Positions 1-8,240 are shown, counted from the stretch's first letter. The stretch is 12,491 nt of DNA from Lachnospiraceae bacterium UBA3643 (GCA_002373855.1 DFKO01000124.1:1-12491), one strand, 5' to 3'. Notes: generated by a model not told the origin, from the letters alone. A program made the numbers and translations.

Positions 1-724
1 GATCTACCACATGGATATAATCCCTGACGCCTGTACCATCCTTTGTATCATAATCGTTTCCGAATACGCCGAGTTCCTTTAGCTTGCCTACCGCAACCTG
101 CATGATATAAGGCATCAGATTATTGGGTATACCGTTTGGCAGCTCTCCTATCAGACCGCTCTCATGGGCTCCGATGGGATTAAAGTATCTGAGCAGTACC
201 ACGCTCCATTCGGGATCAGCTTTCTGTACATCTGTCAGGATACGCTCGAGCATGGCCTTGGTCTCGCCGTAGGGGTTGGTTGTATGTCCGAGGGGACACT
301 CCTCTGTAATGGGTACAAATGCAGGATTTCCATATACGGTAGCCGATGAAGAGAATATGATACGCTTTACACCGTACTCTCTCATTGCAGATATCAGGTT
401 CAGTGTACCGTATACATTGTTATGATAATACTCAACAGGTTTTTTAACCGACTCGCCTACAGCCTTTAGTCCCGCAAAATGGATCACAGCATCAAACTGA
501 TTATCTTTATTATCCTCAAAGATTTTCTTTAGGCTCTCAGGATCTGTCATGTCTGCCTTGTAAAAAACAGGCTTTGTACCGGTGATCTGCTCAATCTTGT
601 CGAGGACATCAATACTCGAGTTGTAGAGATTATCAAATATCACAACCTCATGTCCGCTGTTTATCAGCTCCACACATGTATGGGAGCCTATGTATCCTGT
701 TCCGCCTGAGACTAAAATCTTCAT
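1..724 (-). CDS. galE: UDP-glucose 4-epimerase GalE, partial (C-terminus beyond window)
   Basis: GalE interconverts UDP-galactose and UDP-glucose with tightly bound NAD in the cytoplasm, the last step of the Leloir pathway. The first 241 residues are present; the family is usually about 330-340 residues, so roughly 100 are missing past the left edge. The extended short-chain dehydrogenase fold is clear: the NAD-binding glycine motif GGTGYIG at residues 7-13, the SSSATVYG segment at 125-132 that carries the catalytic Ser/Thr region, and the catalytic pair Tyr152 and Lys156 in YGETK. The reading frame ends at the edge in DYIHVVD, a typical GalE block. The start ATG at 724-722 has an upstream GGAGGA about 10 bases away. 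It is the third gene of a galT-galK-galE operon, 18 bp after galK. Identity is very secure. Confidence 0.97.
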   Translation of the reverse strand, partial: MKILVSGGTGYIGSHTCVELINSGHEVVIFDNLYNSSIDVLDKIEQITGTKPVFYKADMTDPESLKKIFEDNKDNQFDAVIHFAGLKAVGESVKKPVEYYHNNVYGTLNLISAMREYGVKRIIFSSSATVYGNPAFVPITEECPLGHTTNPYGETKAMLERILTDVQKADPEWSVVLLRYFNPIGAHESGLIGELPNGIPNNLMPYIMQVAVGKLKELGVFGNDYDTKDGTGVRDYIHVVD

Positions 725-742
725 GTTGCTTATCTCCTCCGA

Positions 743-1906
743 TTATAATTTGTGAGGGCCGTCCCCTATATCTACTACATAAAATTCAGGGGTGATCCCC
801 GTCTTTTCCTTATATACCAATGCAATCTTTTCCTTAAATATTTCAACTGCATCATTTCTTACAATGGAAACTGTGCATCCTCCAAAGCCGCCGCCTGTGA
901 TACGGGATCCGATCACACCGTCGATCGTCCTTGCAGTCTCTGCCAGAATATCACATTCTTCGCAGCTTGTCTCATAATCATTCTTAAGGGAATCGTGGGA
1001 TTCATTCATCAGTTTTCCGAATGTGACGATATCATTATTCTTAAGGGCTGCCACAGCTTTGATCGTACGCTGATTTTCATATACGGCATGCTTTCCGCGC
1101 TTTCTTGCGATCTCGTTTTCTATCACATGCTTGTTGGCCTCAAATTCTGCTTCATTAATCTCTCCGAGAGATTTGATATCAAGGACTGTCTGCAAACATC
1201 TAAGTGCTTCAGCGCTCTCGTTTCTCCTGTCATTGTATGCACTGGTGACGAGGCTGTGCTTTACCATTGAGTTTGTCACTACTATCCTGGCATCCTCAAG
1301 TTTAACCGGGGCATATTCATATTCAAGGGTATTGCAGTCCAGGAATATTGCGTTATCTTTCTTACCCATGGCTGATGCAAACTGATCCATGATACCGCAT
1401 TTGCATCCGTTAAAATTATTTTCGGAGTACTGACCGATGAGGGCCAGATCCTTGTTGCTCACATTTAATCCAAAGAGGTCCGAGAGCATATATCCTGTCA
1501 GGACTTCAAGGGATGCTGACGACGACAGGCCCGATCCGTTAGGGATGTTGCCGTATATCACGATATCCATTCCCTTTGTGATTTTAAGTCCTCTGCCCTC
1601 AAATGCCCACATGATACCTCTCGGATAATCTGTCCAGCCGAGCTTAATATCTGTAGTCAGTTCGTCAAGGCTCGTCTCTGTGATGCCCTGCTCCTCAAAA
1701 TTCATTGAATAGAATCTGAGTTTTCTGTCTTCCCGGAGTGCTGCTGCCGCATATGTACCTATGGTCAGGGCGCAGGGAAATACATGACCGCCGTTATAGT
1801 CTGTATGCTCGCCTATCAGGTTTACACGGCCCGGTGCGAAATATACATTTACTCCGGTATCATATCCGTATTTTTCTTTAAAAGTATCAAGGAGTTTCTG
1901 TTTCAT
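743..1906 (-). CDS. galK: Galactokinase GalK
   Basis: Galactokinase phosphorylates alpha-D-galactose at C1 with ATP, the committing step of the Leloir pathway. The 387-residue length is normal for the GHMP-kinase family. The galactokinase signature GRVNLIGEHTDYNGG is at residues 26-40, including Arg27. The GHMP ATP-binding loop PNGSGLSSSAS is at 122-132, the proposed catalytic base Asp174 is in GIMDQFAS, and the C-terminal glycine motif GGGFGG is at 338-343. No key residue is missing. The ATG at 1906-1904 follows AAAGGA with normal spacing. The gene begins 20 bp after the galT stop and ends 18 bp before galE, so it is almost certainly cotranscribed with both. No separate promoter is obvious in the short gaps. 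Confidence 0.98.
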   Translation of the reverse strand: MKQKLLDTFKEKYGYDTGVNVYFAPGRVNLIGEHTDYNGGHVFPCALTIGTYAAAALREDRKLRFYSMNFEEQGITETSLDELTTDIKLGWTDYPRGIMWAFEGRGLKITKGMDIVIYGNIPNGSGLSSSASLEVLTGYMLSDLFGLNVSNKDLALIGQYSENNFNGCKCGIMDQFASAMGKKDNAIFLDCNTLEYEYAPVKLEDARIVVTNSMVKHSLVTSAYNDRRNESAEALRCLQTVLDIKSLGEINEAEFEANKHVIENEIARKRGKHAVYENQRTIKAVAALKNNDIVTFGKLMNESHDSLKNDYETSCEECDILAETARTIDGVIGSRITGGGFGGCTVSIVRNDAVEIFKEKIALVYKEKTGITPEFYVVDIGDGPHKL

Positions 1907-1926
1907 ACTGTTCCTTTCATCTGCAT

Positions 1927-3444
1927 TTATAAAGAATCCGTAAACCGCTTAAATGCCTGTCTGCCTTCCGGTGTACATTTATATACACCGGCGTCTTCGA
2001 GGACTCTCTCAAAAGCCCTTCCTATTTCTGTCTCTATGATGTCATAAACATTATTGTCATCTATTATATCATAACGGGCTGTAAATTCTTCTGCCCAGTC
2101 TGCGTGAGACTTAAGGGTCTCCGTACTTCTAAGGTCTTTATGTCCTGTTATCGCATCTGCCAGTTCTTTTATTTCTTTTTTTAATCTGGCCGGCAGTATT
2201 GCGAGGCCCATTACTTCTATAAGGCCTATGTTTTCTTTCTTTATATGATGGAGGTCGTTATGCGGATGGTATACACCGAGGGGACACTCCTCTGTCGTAA
2301 TATTATTTCTAAGGACCAGATCAAGTTCAAACACTCCGTCCTTCATCCTTGCTATCGGAGTGATCGTATTATGAGGTTCTCCGTCTGTCTCGGCATATAT
2401 AAATGCCTTTTCGTCAGTGTACTCTCTCCACCTGTCAAGTATATGGGTTGCTGTGTCAATTAGTTTTTTGTCATTCTTATGGGATATCCTGATCACTGAC
2501 ATAGGCCATTTTACTATACCTGCCTTAACATCGTCATAACCCTTTATCGTAAATTCCTCTTCGATAGGCGCTCTCGCCATGGGAAACTCATAGCATCCGC
2601 CCTGGTAATGATCGTGGCTCAGTATTGATCCGCCTACTATCGGCAGATCTGCATTTGATCCGAGGATATAATGGGGAAACTGCTTTACAAAGTCAAAGAG
2701 CTTTACAAAAGTCGCCCTCTCTATTTTCATCGGCACATGTTTTTTATTAAGGACTATACAGTGCTCGTTGTAATATCCGTACGGTGAATACTGAAATCCC
2801 CACTCGCTGTCGTTTATTGTGATGGGAATGATCCTGTGTGTCTCCCTGGCCGGATGATTTATCCGTCCCGCATATCCCACATTTTCAAAACAGAGCTGGC
2901 ACTTCGGATACGATGAAGCTGCAGCGTTTTTAGCCATTGCTATTGCTTTAGGGTCTTTTTCCGGTTTGGACAGATTGATAGTGATATCAAGAGTTCCGTA
3001 TCTGCTCTCATAAGTCCATTTCATATCCTTGCAGAGACGGTACCGCCTGATGTAATCGGTATCCTGGGAAAGTTTGTAGAAATAATCGGTCGCCTCTTTT
3101 GGCGATCTGTCATAGTGTTCTTTAAATATACGATTTACCTCTGAGGGTCTCGGTGCCAGAGTATTCATTATCCTGGTATCAAAGAGATCCCGGCTCACTA
3201 TATCATCTTCCGTGAGATTTTTCTCCACCGCTATGTCGAGGAGTTCCTTTAATACGGCTTCCAGGCTCTGACCGGGATATTCGTCATTACCGTCATCAAA
3301 AGATGCCCCTGTCTCCTCATACTCGTTTTCCTTAAAAATATCCAGGAGCAGATTTCTCGAATATACAGCCTCATCATCTGTGATAAGGCCTTTCTTTAAT
3401 CCATAGTCCACGAGTCTGTCGATATTTTCATACAGTTTATTCAT
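1927..3444 (-). CDS. galT: UDP-glucose--hexose-1-phosphate uridylyltransferase, class II GalT
   Basis: GalT exchanges UMP between UDP-glucose and galactose-1-phosphate, giving UDP-galactose and glucose-1-phosphate. The 505-residue form matches the long Firmicute (class II) family rather than the roughly 350-residue E. coli type. A CxxC pair lies at residues 182 and 185. The active-site histidine motif is SHDHYQGG, with His277 and His279; His279 is the likely nucleophile that carries UMP by analogy with HPH in class I enzymes. The ATG at 3444-3442 was chosen because GAGG lies 9 bases upstream and the protein then begins MNKLYENIDRLV, a usual start for this family. A GTG at 3480 would add 12 residues but coincides with the likely transcription start region and lacks a ribosome site. 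It is the first gene of galT-galK-galE. Confidence 0.96.
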   Translation of the reverse strand: MNKLYENIDRLVDYGLKKGLITDDEAVYSRNLLLDIFKENEYEETGASFDDGNDEYPGQSLEAVLKELLDIAVEKNLTEDDIVSRDLFDTRIMNTLAPRPSEVNRIFKEHYDRSPKEATDYFYKLSQDTDYIRRYRLCKDMKWTYESRYGTLDITINLSKPEKDPKAIAMAKNAAASSYPKCQLCFENVGYAGRINHPARETHRIIPITINDSEWGFQYSPYGYYNEHCIVLNKKHVPMKIERATFVKLFDFVKQFPHYILGSNADLPIVGGSILSHDHYQGGCYEFPMARAPIEEEFTIKGYDDVKAGIVKWPMSVIRISHKNDKKLIDTATHILDRWREYTDEKAFIYAETDGEPHNTITPIARMKDGVFELDLVLRNNITTEECPLGVYHPHNDLHHIKKENIGLIEVMGLAILPARLKKEIKELADAITGHKDLRSTETLKSHADWAEEFTARYDIIDDNNVYDIIETEIGRAFERVLEDAGVYKCTPEGRQAFKRFTDSL

Positions 3445-3453
3445 AATTTGTAA

Positions 3454-3457
3454 CCTC
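3454..3457 (-). promoter_or_regulatory. Ribosome binding site deciding the galT start
   Basis: On the minus strand GAGG precedes the ATG at 3444 by 9 bases. The alternative in-frame starts (ATG at 3459 and GTG at 3480) have no comparable purine-rich site, so this favours the 505-residue GalT. Confidence 0.6.
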
Positions 3458-3488
3458 ATAACATTTATATTTATACCCACTAAATTTT

Positions 3489-3497
3489 ATTATATCA
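3489..3497 (-). promoter_or_regulatory. Probable gal operon promoter (extended -10)
   Basis: The minus strand reads TGATATAAT here: a perfect TATAAT (3494-3489) with the TG of an extended -10 (TGn). No good -35 is found at 16-18 bases, which is tolerated for extended -10 promoters. Transcription would start near 3482, leaving a leader of about 40 bases before galT at 3444. No clear operator palindrome was seen. Confidence 0.5.
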
Positions 3498-3553
3498 AAA
3501 AAAGCCGTTTATTGTTTATTTTAATGGCATTTTCAAGTATAATTTATATTGGA

Positions 3554-3581
3554 TTGAACAATTTTTGATGGGGTATATAAG
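3554..3581 (+). promoter_or_regulatory. Candidate promoter for the chemoreceptor gene
   Basis: TTGAAC (3554-3559) and TATAAG (3576-3581) are separated by 16 bases, upstream of the chemoreceptor start at 3640. A second candidate -10, TATAAT at 3538-3543, has no clear -35. No sigma-28 (flagellar) promoter pattern was recognised, although chemoreceptors are often under that control. The element is moderate in quality. Confidence 0.35.
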
Positions 3582-3639
3582 GTAATAGTAAGATTAGTAA
3601 TAATCATACAAAGGATCAGTTTCAGAAAGGACAAAATTC

Positions 3640-5124
3640 ATGGAAGAAAAATCACTCTCAATTGAAGAAAGGGAACTGGCACTCGCCAACAAAAGAATGC
3701 TGCAGACAGCAACAGCTCTCTGCATAGTCATTTCTCTCGCTTACCTCCTTGAGGTATTTAAGGGAGCCAGGACCATCGGCTATACAGTCGCTGTAATAGC
3801 CTTTGCTCTCGTACCGCAGATAACGGGCTGGATAGTCAGGAAAGGCAATCACGCCTCACCGGCCATAAAGCATATATCTGCACTCGGCTATGCACTGATG
3901 TATACTTTTGCTTTACTTACATCAGAAAACATTCTCGTATTTACGTATGTAATACCCATGCTCATAGTCATCACCCTGTATGAAGATGTTAAATATATCT
4001 CCCGGATCGGTATAGGAGTGATCATCGTAAATATCATCTCCATCGTCCTTCAGGCTGTAAACGGCAAGATTGAGGATACAGCCGTTGCCGAGATCCAGGG
4101 ACTCGTCACAGTCATGATAATCATATATCTCATAGTAGTCAGCAAGACCAACCACGCATTCCAGATAATGCGTACTTCCAATCTTGAGGAAGCCCACCAA
4201 AAGACTACCTCTCTCCTTGAGGATATCCTCGTCGTATCCGACAGGGTATCCGAGACTGCAGGCGAGCTTGCCAGTGAGATGTCAGTCCTCCGTTCATCTC
4301 TGGATCAGACTATTGACTCAATGGAACAGGTAAGCCAGGGTGCCAACGAGTCGGCTGATGCAGCCCAGACCCAGCTCGTACAGACAAACGAAATATCAGA
4401 TCATATCGAAAATGTTAAGGATTCATCAAATGTCATCACGGACAATGTAAATGTAGCAGCTGATGCAGTATCGGTAGGCCAGACCAATATCCGTCACATG
4501 ACAAACCTCACCAAAGAAGTTGATGAGGCCGGTAAGGAAGTTGCAACAGCCCTTGATAAATTCAAAAAGACTGCCGATGAGATGAATTCCATCACAGATA
4601 TCATCACAAATGTTGCATCCCAGACAAGACTCCTTGCACTTAACGCTTCCATCGAGGCCGCAAGAGCAGGTGATGCAGGCCGTGGCTTTGCCGTAGTTGC
4701 CAGCGAGATTTCAAACCTTGCAGGACAGACAACAGATGCAACCGAAAATATCAATGCTCTCATAACAGACGTAGTCAGCCAGGTAGGAAACATGGTCGCA
4801 ACTATCGAGAAACTCCTTAAGGCCGGCGAGGAAGAGAGCAGATGTGCTGCAGATACAGCAGTCAGTTTTGAAAAGATATCAGGTACCGTTGATATAATCA
4901 AGCAGCATACATCGGATCTCGACAGTGTCATCGCCCGTCTCGCATCATCAAATGATGAGATCGTAAACAGCATCCAGACGACATCAGCCGTTACCGAGGA
5001 GGTAACAGCCCATGCCACAGAGACATTCGATACTACCAAAAAGAACCAGGATATCGTCAATCATATCAACTCCCTGGTGGAAGGTCTCAACGCCGACGCA
5101 GAGCATCTTAAAGCAAACAGATAA
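3640..5124 (+). CDS. Methyl-accepting chemotaxis protein with six-span membrane N-terminus
   Basis: This 494-residue protein is a chemoreceptor-type signal transducer that should control CheA/CheW. Residues about 22-170 contain six hydrophobic segments (roughly 22-40, 46-66, 79-95, 98-115, 121-140 and 152-168) joined by short loops. There is therefore no room for the usual extracellular Cache or four-helix ligand domain, and no HAMP domain is recognisable. Residues about 185-494 form a long coiled coil with the conserved hairpin tip: QTRLLALNASIEAARAGDAG followed by GRGFAVVASEI, around 328-357. This tip is the CheA/CheW-binding site. No C-terminal pentapeptide for CheR tethering is seen; the protein ends AEHLKANR. 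AGAAAGGA (3624-3631) precedes the ATG by 8 bases. It is a single-gene unit closed by a terminator. Signal-domain identity is secure; the stimulus is unknown. Confidence 0.93.
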   Translation: MEEKSLSIEERELALANKRMLQTATALCIVISLAYLLEVFKGARTIGYTVAVIAFALVPQITGWIVRKGNHASPAIKHISALGYALMYTFALLTSENILVFTYVIPMLIVITLYEDVKYISRIGIGVIIVNIISIVLQAVNGKIEDTAVAEIQGLVTVMIIIYLIVVSKTNHAFQIMRTSNLEEAHQKTTSLLEDILVVSDRVSETAGELASEMSVLRSSLDQTIDSMEQVSQGANESADAAQTQLVQTNEISDHIENVKDSSNVITDNVNVAADAVSVGQTNIRHMTNLTKEVDEAGKEVATALDKFKKTADEMNSITDIITNVASQTRLLALNASIEAARAGDAGRGFAVVASEISNLAGQTTDATENINALITDVVSQVGNMVATIEKLLKAGEEESRCAADTAVSFEKISGTVDIIKQHTSDLDSVIARLASSNDEIVNSIQTTSAVTEEVTAHATETFDTTKKNQDIVNHINSLVEGLNADAEHLKANR

Positions 5125-5134
5125 TATAGATAAC

Positions 5135-5168
5135 AAAAGAGCGCCGCATTTGATGCGACGCTCTTTTT
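5135..5168. terminator. Bidirectional intrinsic terminator
   Basis: The arms AAAAGAGCG (5135-5143) and CGCTCTTTT (5159-5167) pair. They continue past one C/A mismatch into CGCAT (5145-5149) and ATGCG (5153-5157) around a TTG loop. Runs of T follow on the plus strand, and the A run at 5135-5138 gives the T run on the minus strand. It lies between the convergent ends of the chemoreceptor gene and the HD-GYP gene and can serve both. Confidence 0.9.
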
Positions 5169-5184
5169 ATATGTTGTCCTTATC

Positions 5185-6219
5185 CTATACCGTATCGCCT
5201 TTGCCGATAGCCGTATCTCTCATTTTATATTCTTTATCCTCATCGATCATTCCCAGCATGATGTCCGCAAACTTCGGATCGAACTGACTGCCCTTTCCCT
5301 TTTCTATCTCTCCCCTTACTATCTCCTGAGAGAGGACATCTCTATAGCTTCGTTTACTGGTCATGGCATCATAGGCATCTGCCACTGCGATGATCCTGGC
5401 CTCTTCGGGAATATCATCTCCGGCCAGTCCTTCCGGGTATCCTCTTCCGTCAAATCTCTCATGGTGACATTTGGCTCCGAATGCCAGCTCCGGCATTTCC
5501 TTGATATTGCTTAATATCTTATCGCCGATTGACGGATGTTTTTTTATCATTCCGAATTCCTCATCAGTGAGTCGGCCCGGCTTGTTTATCACCCAATCAG
5601 GTACTCCGATCTTGCCTACATCATGGAGGAGTCCCATCATGAAGATCTTTTCCTGATGCTTCTCATCATAGCCATACCTTTTTGCGATTTCCCTTGAATA
5701 CTGAGCTACTCTCTCTGAATGACCGTTTGTGTAATTATCCTTGGCATCGATGGCATACGCGAGGCTCTCGACTACATGGACAAACAGACTCTCATTTTCC
5801 TTGGTCTTTTCATATACCATAGCCTCGAGATTGCGCTGGAGACCGATGAGTTCCACGGCATGCTTTACCCTGAGTACCAGAACGCTCGGTACGAAAGGCT
5901 TTCTGATAAAATCCATGGCTCCAAGGGACAGTCCCCTGGTCTCTGCATCCTCATCTTCATTGGCTGTCAGGAATATTACAGGTGTGTCTCTCCATGCGAC
6001 CTTGCCTTTTTTAAGCTCGCTGACCACATCAAATCCGGTCATACTTGGCATATTGATATCCATCAGGATAAGGTCCGGTGCGTTATGCTCTGTGGTATAT
6101 TCCAAAAGAGCATCTCCCGACTTTAGTACGATCACATTAAACCCGGCTTCACTTAAAGTACTCCAGGCTTTTTTTAGGATGATCGGATCATCATCAACTA
6201 CTATAATCTGTGAATTCAT
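5185..6219 (-). CDS. Response regulator with receiver and HD-GYP domain (predicted cyclic-di-GMP phosphodiesterase)
   Basis: A 344-residue cytoplasmic response regulator. The receiver occupies residues about 1-122: acidic pocket Asp9-Asp11, phospho-acceptor Asp54 in LILMDINMP, switch Thr85 and Lys107. A short linker helix leads to an HD-GYP domain from about 145: HD pair His199-Asp200 in LLHDVGKIG, HHERFDGRGYP at 252-262 with the full GYP, then ADAYDAMTSKRSYR and FDP further on. All hallmark residues are present, so cyclic-di-GMP hydrolysis (to pGpG or GMP) controlled by phosphorylation is likely. The ATG at 6219-6217 was chosen because GGGAGG lies 5 bases upstream; an earlier ATG at 6249 lies downstream of the probable -10 but lacks this site. 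It is divergent from the Hpt gene and convergent with the chemoreceptor. The partner kinase is not proven; the nearby hybrid kinase via Hpt is the best candidate. Confidence 0.94.
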   Translation of the reverse strand: MNSQIIVVDDDPIILKKAWSTLSEAGFNVIVLKSGDALLEYTTEHNAPDLILMDINMPSMTGFDVVSELKKGKVAWRDTPVIFLTANEDEDAETRGLSLGAMDFIRKPFVPSVLVLRVKHAVELIGLQRNLEAMVYEKTKENESLFVHVVESLAYAIDAKDNYTNGHSERVAQYSREIAKRYGYDEKHQEKIFMMGLLHDVGKIGVPDWVINKPGRLTDEEFGMIKKHPSIGDKILSNIKEMPELAFGAKCHHERFDGRGYPEGLAGDDIPEEARIIAVADAYDAMTSKRSYRDVLSQEIVRGEIEKGKGSQFDPKFADIMLGMIDEDKEYKMRDTAIGKGDTV

Positions 6220-6251
6220 TTCAACCTCCCAAAAATACTTTTCTCTCATAT

Positions 6252-6280
6252 ATGATATCGAAAAATCGTTTATCTATCAA
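6252..6280 (-). promoter_or_regulatory. Promoter for the HD-GYP response regulator
   Basis: On the minus strand TTGATA (6280-6275) is followed after exactly 17 bases by TATCAT (6257-6252). Both are five of six matches or close to the sigma-A consensus. Transcription would start near 6245, giving a short leader of about 25 bases with the ribosome site GGGAGG at 6230-6225. Confidence 0.65.
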
Positions 6281-6288
6281 CTGCAGCG

Positions 6289-6297
6289 TGATATACT
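6289..6297 (+). promoter_or_regulatory. Candidate extended -10 promoter for the Hpt gene
   Basis: TGATATACT on the plus strand combines the TG of an extended -10 with TATACT (6292-6297), five of six matches. The -35 position holds only TTTATC (6269-6274) at 17 bases. It overlaps the -35 side of the divergent HD-GYP promoter, so the two may compete or share a regulator. A second TATAAA at 6305-6310 is an alternative. Confidence 0.4.
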
Positions 6298-6341
6298 CAA
6301 ACTGTATAAATCATAGTTTATCTCCCGGAGGAAGTCATCTC

Positions 6342-6923
6342 ATGAACATTAATATACCCGGTATCGATACAGGGAAAGGAATCATAAATTCCGGTTCCCT
6401 CGAGTTTTACAAGGATCTCCTGAATGATGTCTACAAGCTCATAGACGAAAAATGCGACCTTGTGGAATCATATTTAAAAGAAAATGATATACAAAACTAT
6501 ACTGTACAGGTTCACTCATTAAAGTCCACATGCCGGATGATCGGCGCTACGGACCTCGGAGAAGAATTCTTTACTCTCGAAAAGCTCGGTAAAGAAAACA
6601 ATACAGAACAGATCAAGCTCCTCACTCCGGACATATTAAACTCCTTCCGGTCATTAAAGCCCTATCTGGAGCCGTATGCCGTAAAAAGCAGCGATGTCAA
6701 AAATGTTTTTGACAAGAATGCCGTGGCGCAACTGTTGCAGACTCTCATCCTGGCAATCGATGACTTTAATCTGGATACCGCGGAAAATACCGCAAAACAG
6801 CTCTCCGAATACGACTGGGATTCTGAGCTTAGCAAAGAAATCGAAACACTAAGTAAACTCGTTTCAAACATCGATTATGAAGAAGCAAAGGGTATGGCCG
6901 ACCGGATACTTGAGTGCCTCTAA
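6342..6923 (+). CDS. Stand-alone histidine phosphotransfer (Hpt) protein
   Basis: A 193-residue soluble protein with an Hpt domain at about residues 1-110. It begins NINIPGIDTGKGI, the typical lead-in of Hpt domains that are usually fused to hybrid kinases. The phospho-acceptor is His58 in VHSLKSTCRMIGA, matching the HxLKxxxxxxGA pattern. Residues about 115-193 form a second, all-helical acidic region (LDTAENTAKQLSEYD and EEAKGMADRILECL) of unknown function. The ATG at 6342 has GGAGG (6327-6331) 10 bases upstream; a longer open frame reaches back to 6210, but it overlaps the divergent gene and its promoters and looks non-coding. The nearby hybrid kinase lacks an Hpt domain and the divergent gene is a response regulator, so a relay between them is plausible. 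The gene ends 6 bp from the convergent lipoprotein gene. Confidence 0.85.
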   Translation: MNINIPGIDTGKGIINSGSLEFYKDLLNDVYKLIDEKCDLVESYLKENDIQNYTVQVHSLKSTCRMIGATDLGEEFFTLEKLGKENNTEQIKLLTPDILNSFRSLKPYLEPYAVKSSDVKNVFDKNAVAQLLQTLILAIDDFNLDTAENTAKQLSEYDWDSELSKEIETLSKLVSNIDYEEAKGMADRILECL

Positions 6924-6929
6924 ACAGAC

Positions 6930-8240
6930 TTAATCCGTAGGTAACGATCCGTAACCTGCCACTGCCTCATCTACTGTCATCTCACCGTTTACGACTGCAA
7001 ATGCCGCTGCTCTGAACTGTTTAACAGCTGTGTCGAGCAGTTCTATATCTCTGGAGTTAACTGTACAGTCTTCAGAAAATCCTGACAGTGATGAGTATAC
7101 TTCATCTATGAAATAATCATCTGTGGGATTTATCAGTCTTTTCTCCTGTGCCATGAGTCCCAGCTGATCTTCACTGGTCAGGAATCGTATGAACTCATTG
7201 GTCATATCAAGATTTTCGCTGTTTTTATTCACACAAAATAAAATCGATACGGAATCCATATAATAACCGGTCTCATCTCCTGACGGTGCCACATAAAAGT
7301 CGTACCTGAAAGGATTGGCCGAGAAAGCTTCTGAGGTGCTCTCACGCTTTTTTGTCCCGGATACTACATCTCCGGAGCAGAGCATCATCGGTACATCTCC
7401 TTCAAAAAACCTCATTATGACCGAGTTGTAATCATCCTCTATTTCTGCCGAACATTTCTCTACATCGATACATCCCGAATCCACAAACTCTTTTAATCTG
7501 GTCAGCGAATCTCTCATCGCTTCACCTGCAGCGGGATCAAGATTATTAAGTCCGGCCTCTACACTCCTGTCATCCTTGACTGTCTTAGCAAACAACGGAT
7601 AAGCAAACGCGTATCCTACTCCGGGAGTAGTTGTGGTGTTGGCTCCCATAACCGGAGAATCATAACCTGCTGCCTTTAACTTCTCACACGTCTCAACCAG
7701 TTCGTTATAGTTCTTCGGTACCTCAAGATTCTCTTTTTCAAATATGTCCATATTGACAAGCATACCGTAGGATGTAGCAAATATCGGTAGTGTCAGTATA
7801 TCACCGTTATCCGTCTCCCATCTGACTCCGGGGCGTATGCTGTCTAAATTAATATCAAGCTCCGGGTCTGAGAGAACTTCTGCGCCTTCAAACAACGGTG
7901 CAAACTGGTCATCTCCGTACATCCAGTGCTGTACCACATAGATATCAGGGGGTTCCTGACCTGCAAGTGCCGGTATGATCGTATTTCTGTAATCATCCAG
8001 ATAAACGTACTCTATCTCACCATTTGGATAGTATGCATAAAACCTCTCGCATGCGCTCTCCAAAGACTCAAAATTAGCATATGAACCTGCTACCGTAAGT
8101 TTGTATTCTGTTTCAGTAGAATACTTGGGAGAAAACTCTGTGCTTGTACCGGCTTCCTCCTTCTGCCCGCATCCCGGCATGCCAATTAACAGCATTGCCG
8201 CCAAAGTTGCCGAAAAAATCCTTTTTATACTTTTTTTCAT
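6930..8240 (-). CDS. Extracellular solute-binding lipoprotein (family 1, sugar-binding type)
   Basis: A 436-residue secreted lipoprotein. The signal peptide has KKSIKRIF, a hydrophobic core and the lipobox-like MPGC with Cys24 as the lipidated residue; Met at -3 is less usual than Leu. The mature part resembles ABC solute-binding proteins of family 1: an early ITVAGSY-like strand (here KLTVAGSY), then DIYVVQHW, TLPIFATSYGMLVNMDIFEK, a substrate-cleft Trp, FFEGDVPMMLCSGD and EFIRFLTSEDQ near the end. No permease or ATPase gene lies in the window. The ATG at 8240-8238 was chosen because GGAAGGGG (8253-8246) precedes it by 5 bases and it gives the signal peptide; a longer open frame to 8402 overlaps the kinase. 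It starts 16 bp after the hybrid-kinase stop, so it is probably cotranscribed and may present ligand to the kinase. The ligand is unknown; oligosaccharide is a guess. Confidence 0.88.
   Translation of the reverse strand: MKKSIKRIFSATLAAMLLIGMPGCGQKEEAGTSTEFSPKYSTETEYKLTVAGSYANFESLESACERFYAYYPNGEIEYVYLDDYRNTIIPALAGQEPPDIYVVQHWMYGDDQFAPLFEGAEVLSDPELDINLDSIRPGVRWETDNGDILTLPIFATSYGMLVNMDIFEKENLEVPKNYNELVETCEKLKAAGYDSPVMGANTTTTPGVGYAFAYPLFAKTVKDDRSVEAGLNNLDPAAGEAMRDSLTRLKEFVDSGCIDVEKCSAEIEDDYNSVIMRFFEGDVPMMLCSGDVVSGTKKRESTSEAFSANPFRYDFYVAPSGDETGYYMDSVSILFCVNKNSENLDMTNEFIRFLTSEDQLGLMAQEKRLINPTDDYFIDEVYSSLSGFSEDCTVNSRDIELLDTAVKQFRAAAFAVVNGEMTVDEAVAGYGSLPTD

Noticed and set aside
752..1270. A 172-codon open frame on the plus strand
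   Set aside because: It lies fully within galK on the opposite strand and has no plausible domain; galK is certain.
3481..3639. Sigma-28 flagellar promoter or cyclic-di-GMP riboswitch before the chemoreceptor
   Set aside because: GCCG occurs near 3504, but the TAAA element is at the wrong distance, and the conserved cyclic-di-GMP aptamer sequences were not found.
4494..5060. A 188-codon open frame on the minus strand
   Set aside because: It is antisense to the chemoreceptor's signalling domain and shows low-complexity Ser/Val/Ala composition typical of a complement frame.
5741..6316. A 191-codon open frame on the plus strand
   Set aside because: It is antisense to the receiver-HD-GYP gene, whose motifs are complete.
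6210..6341. N-terminal extension of the Hpt protein
   Set aside because: It overlaps the divergent gene and both promoters; the Hpt lead-in NINIPGIDTGKG begins at the ATG at 6342, which has GGAGG upstream.
6932..6956. Hairpin at the end of the lipoprotein gene
   Set aside because: The similar GGTAAC and GTAACC segments pair for only about three bases and CCGTA is a direct repeat; no T run follows.
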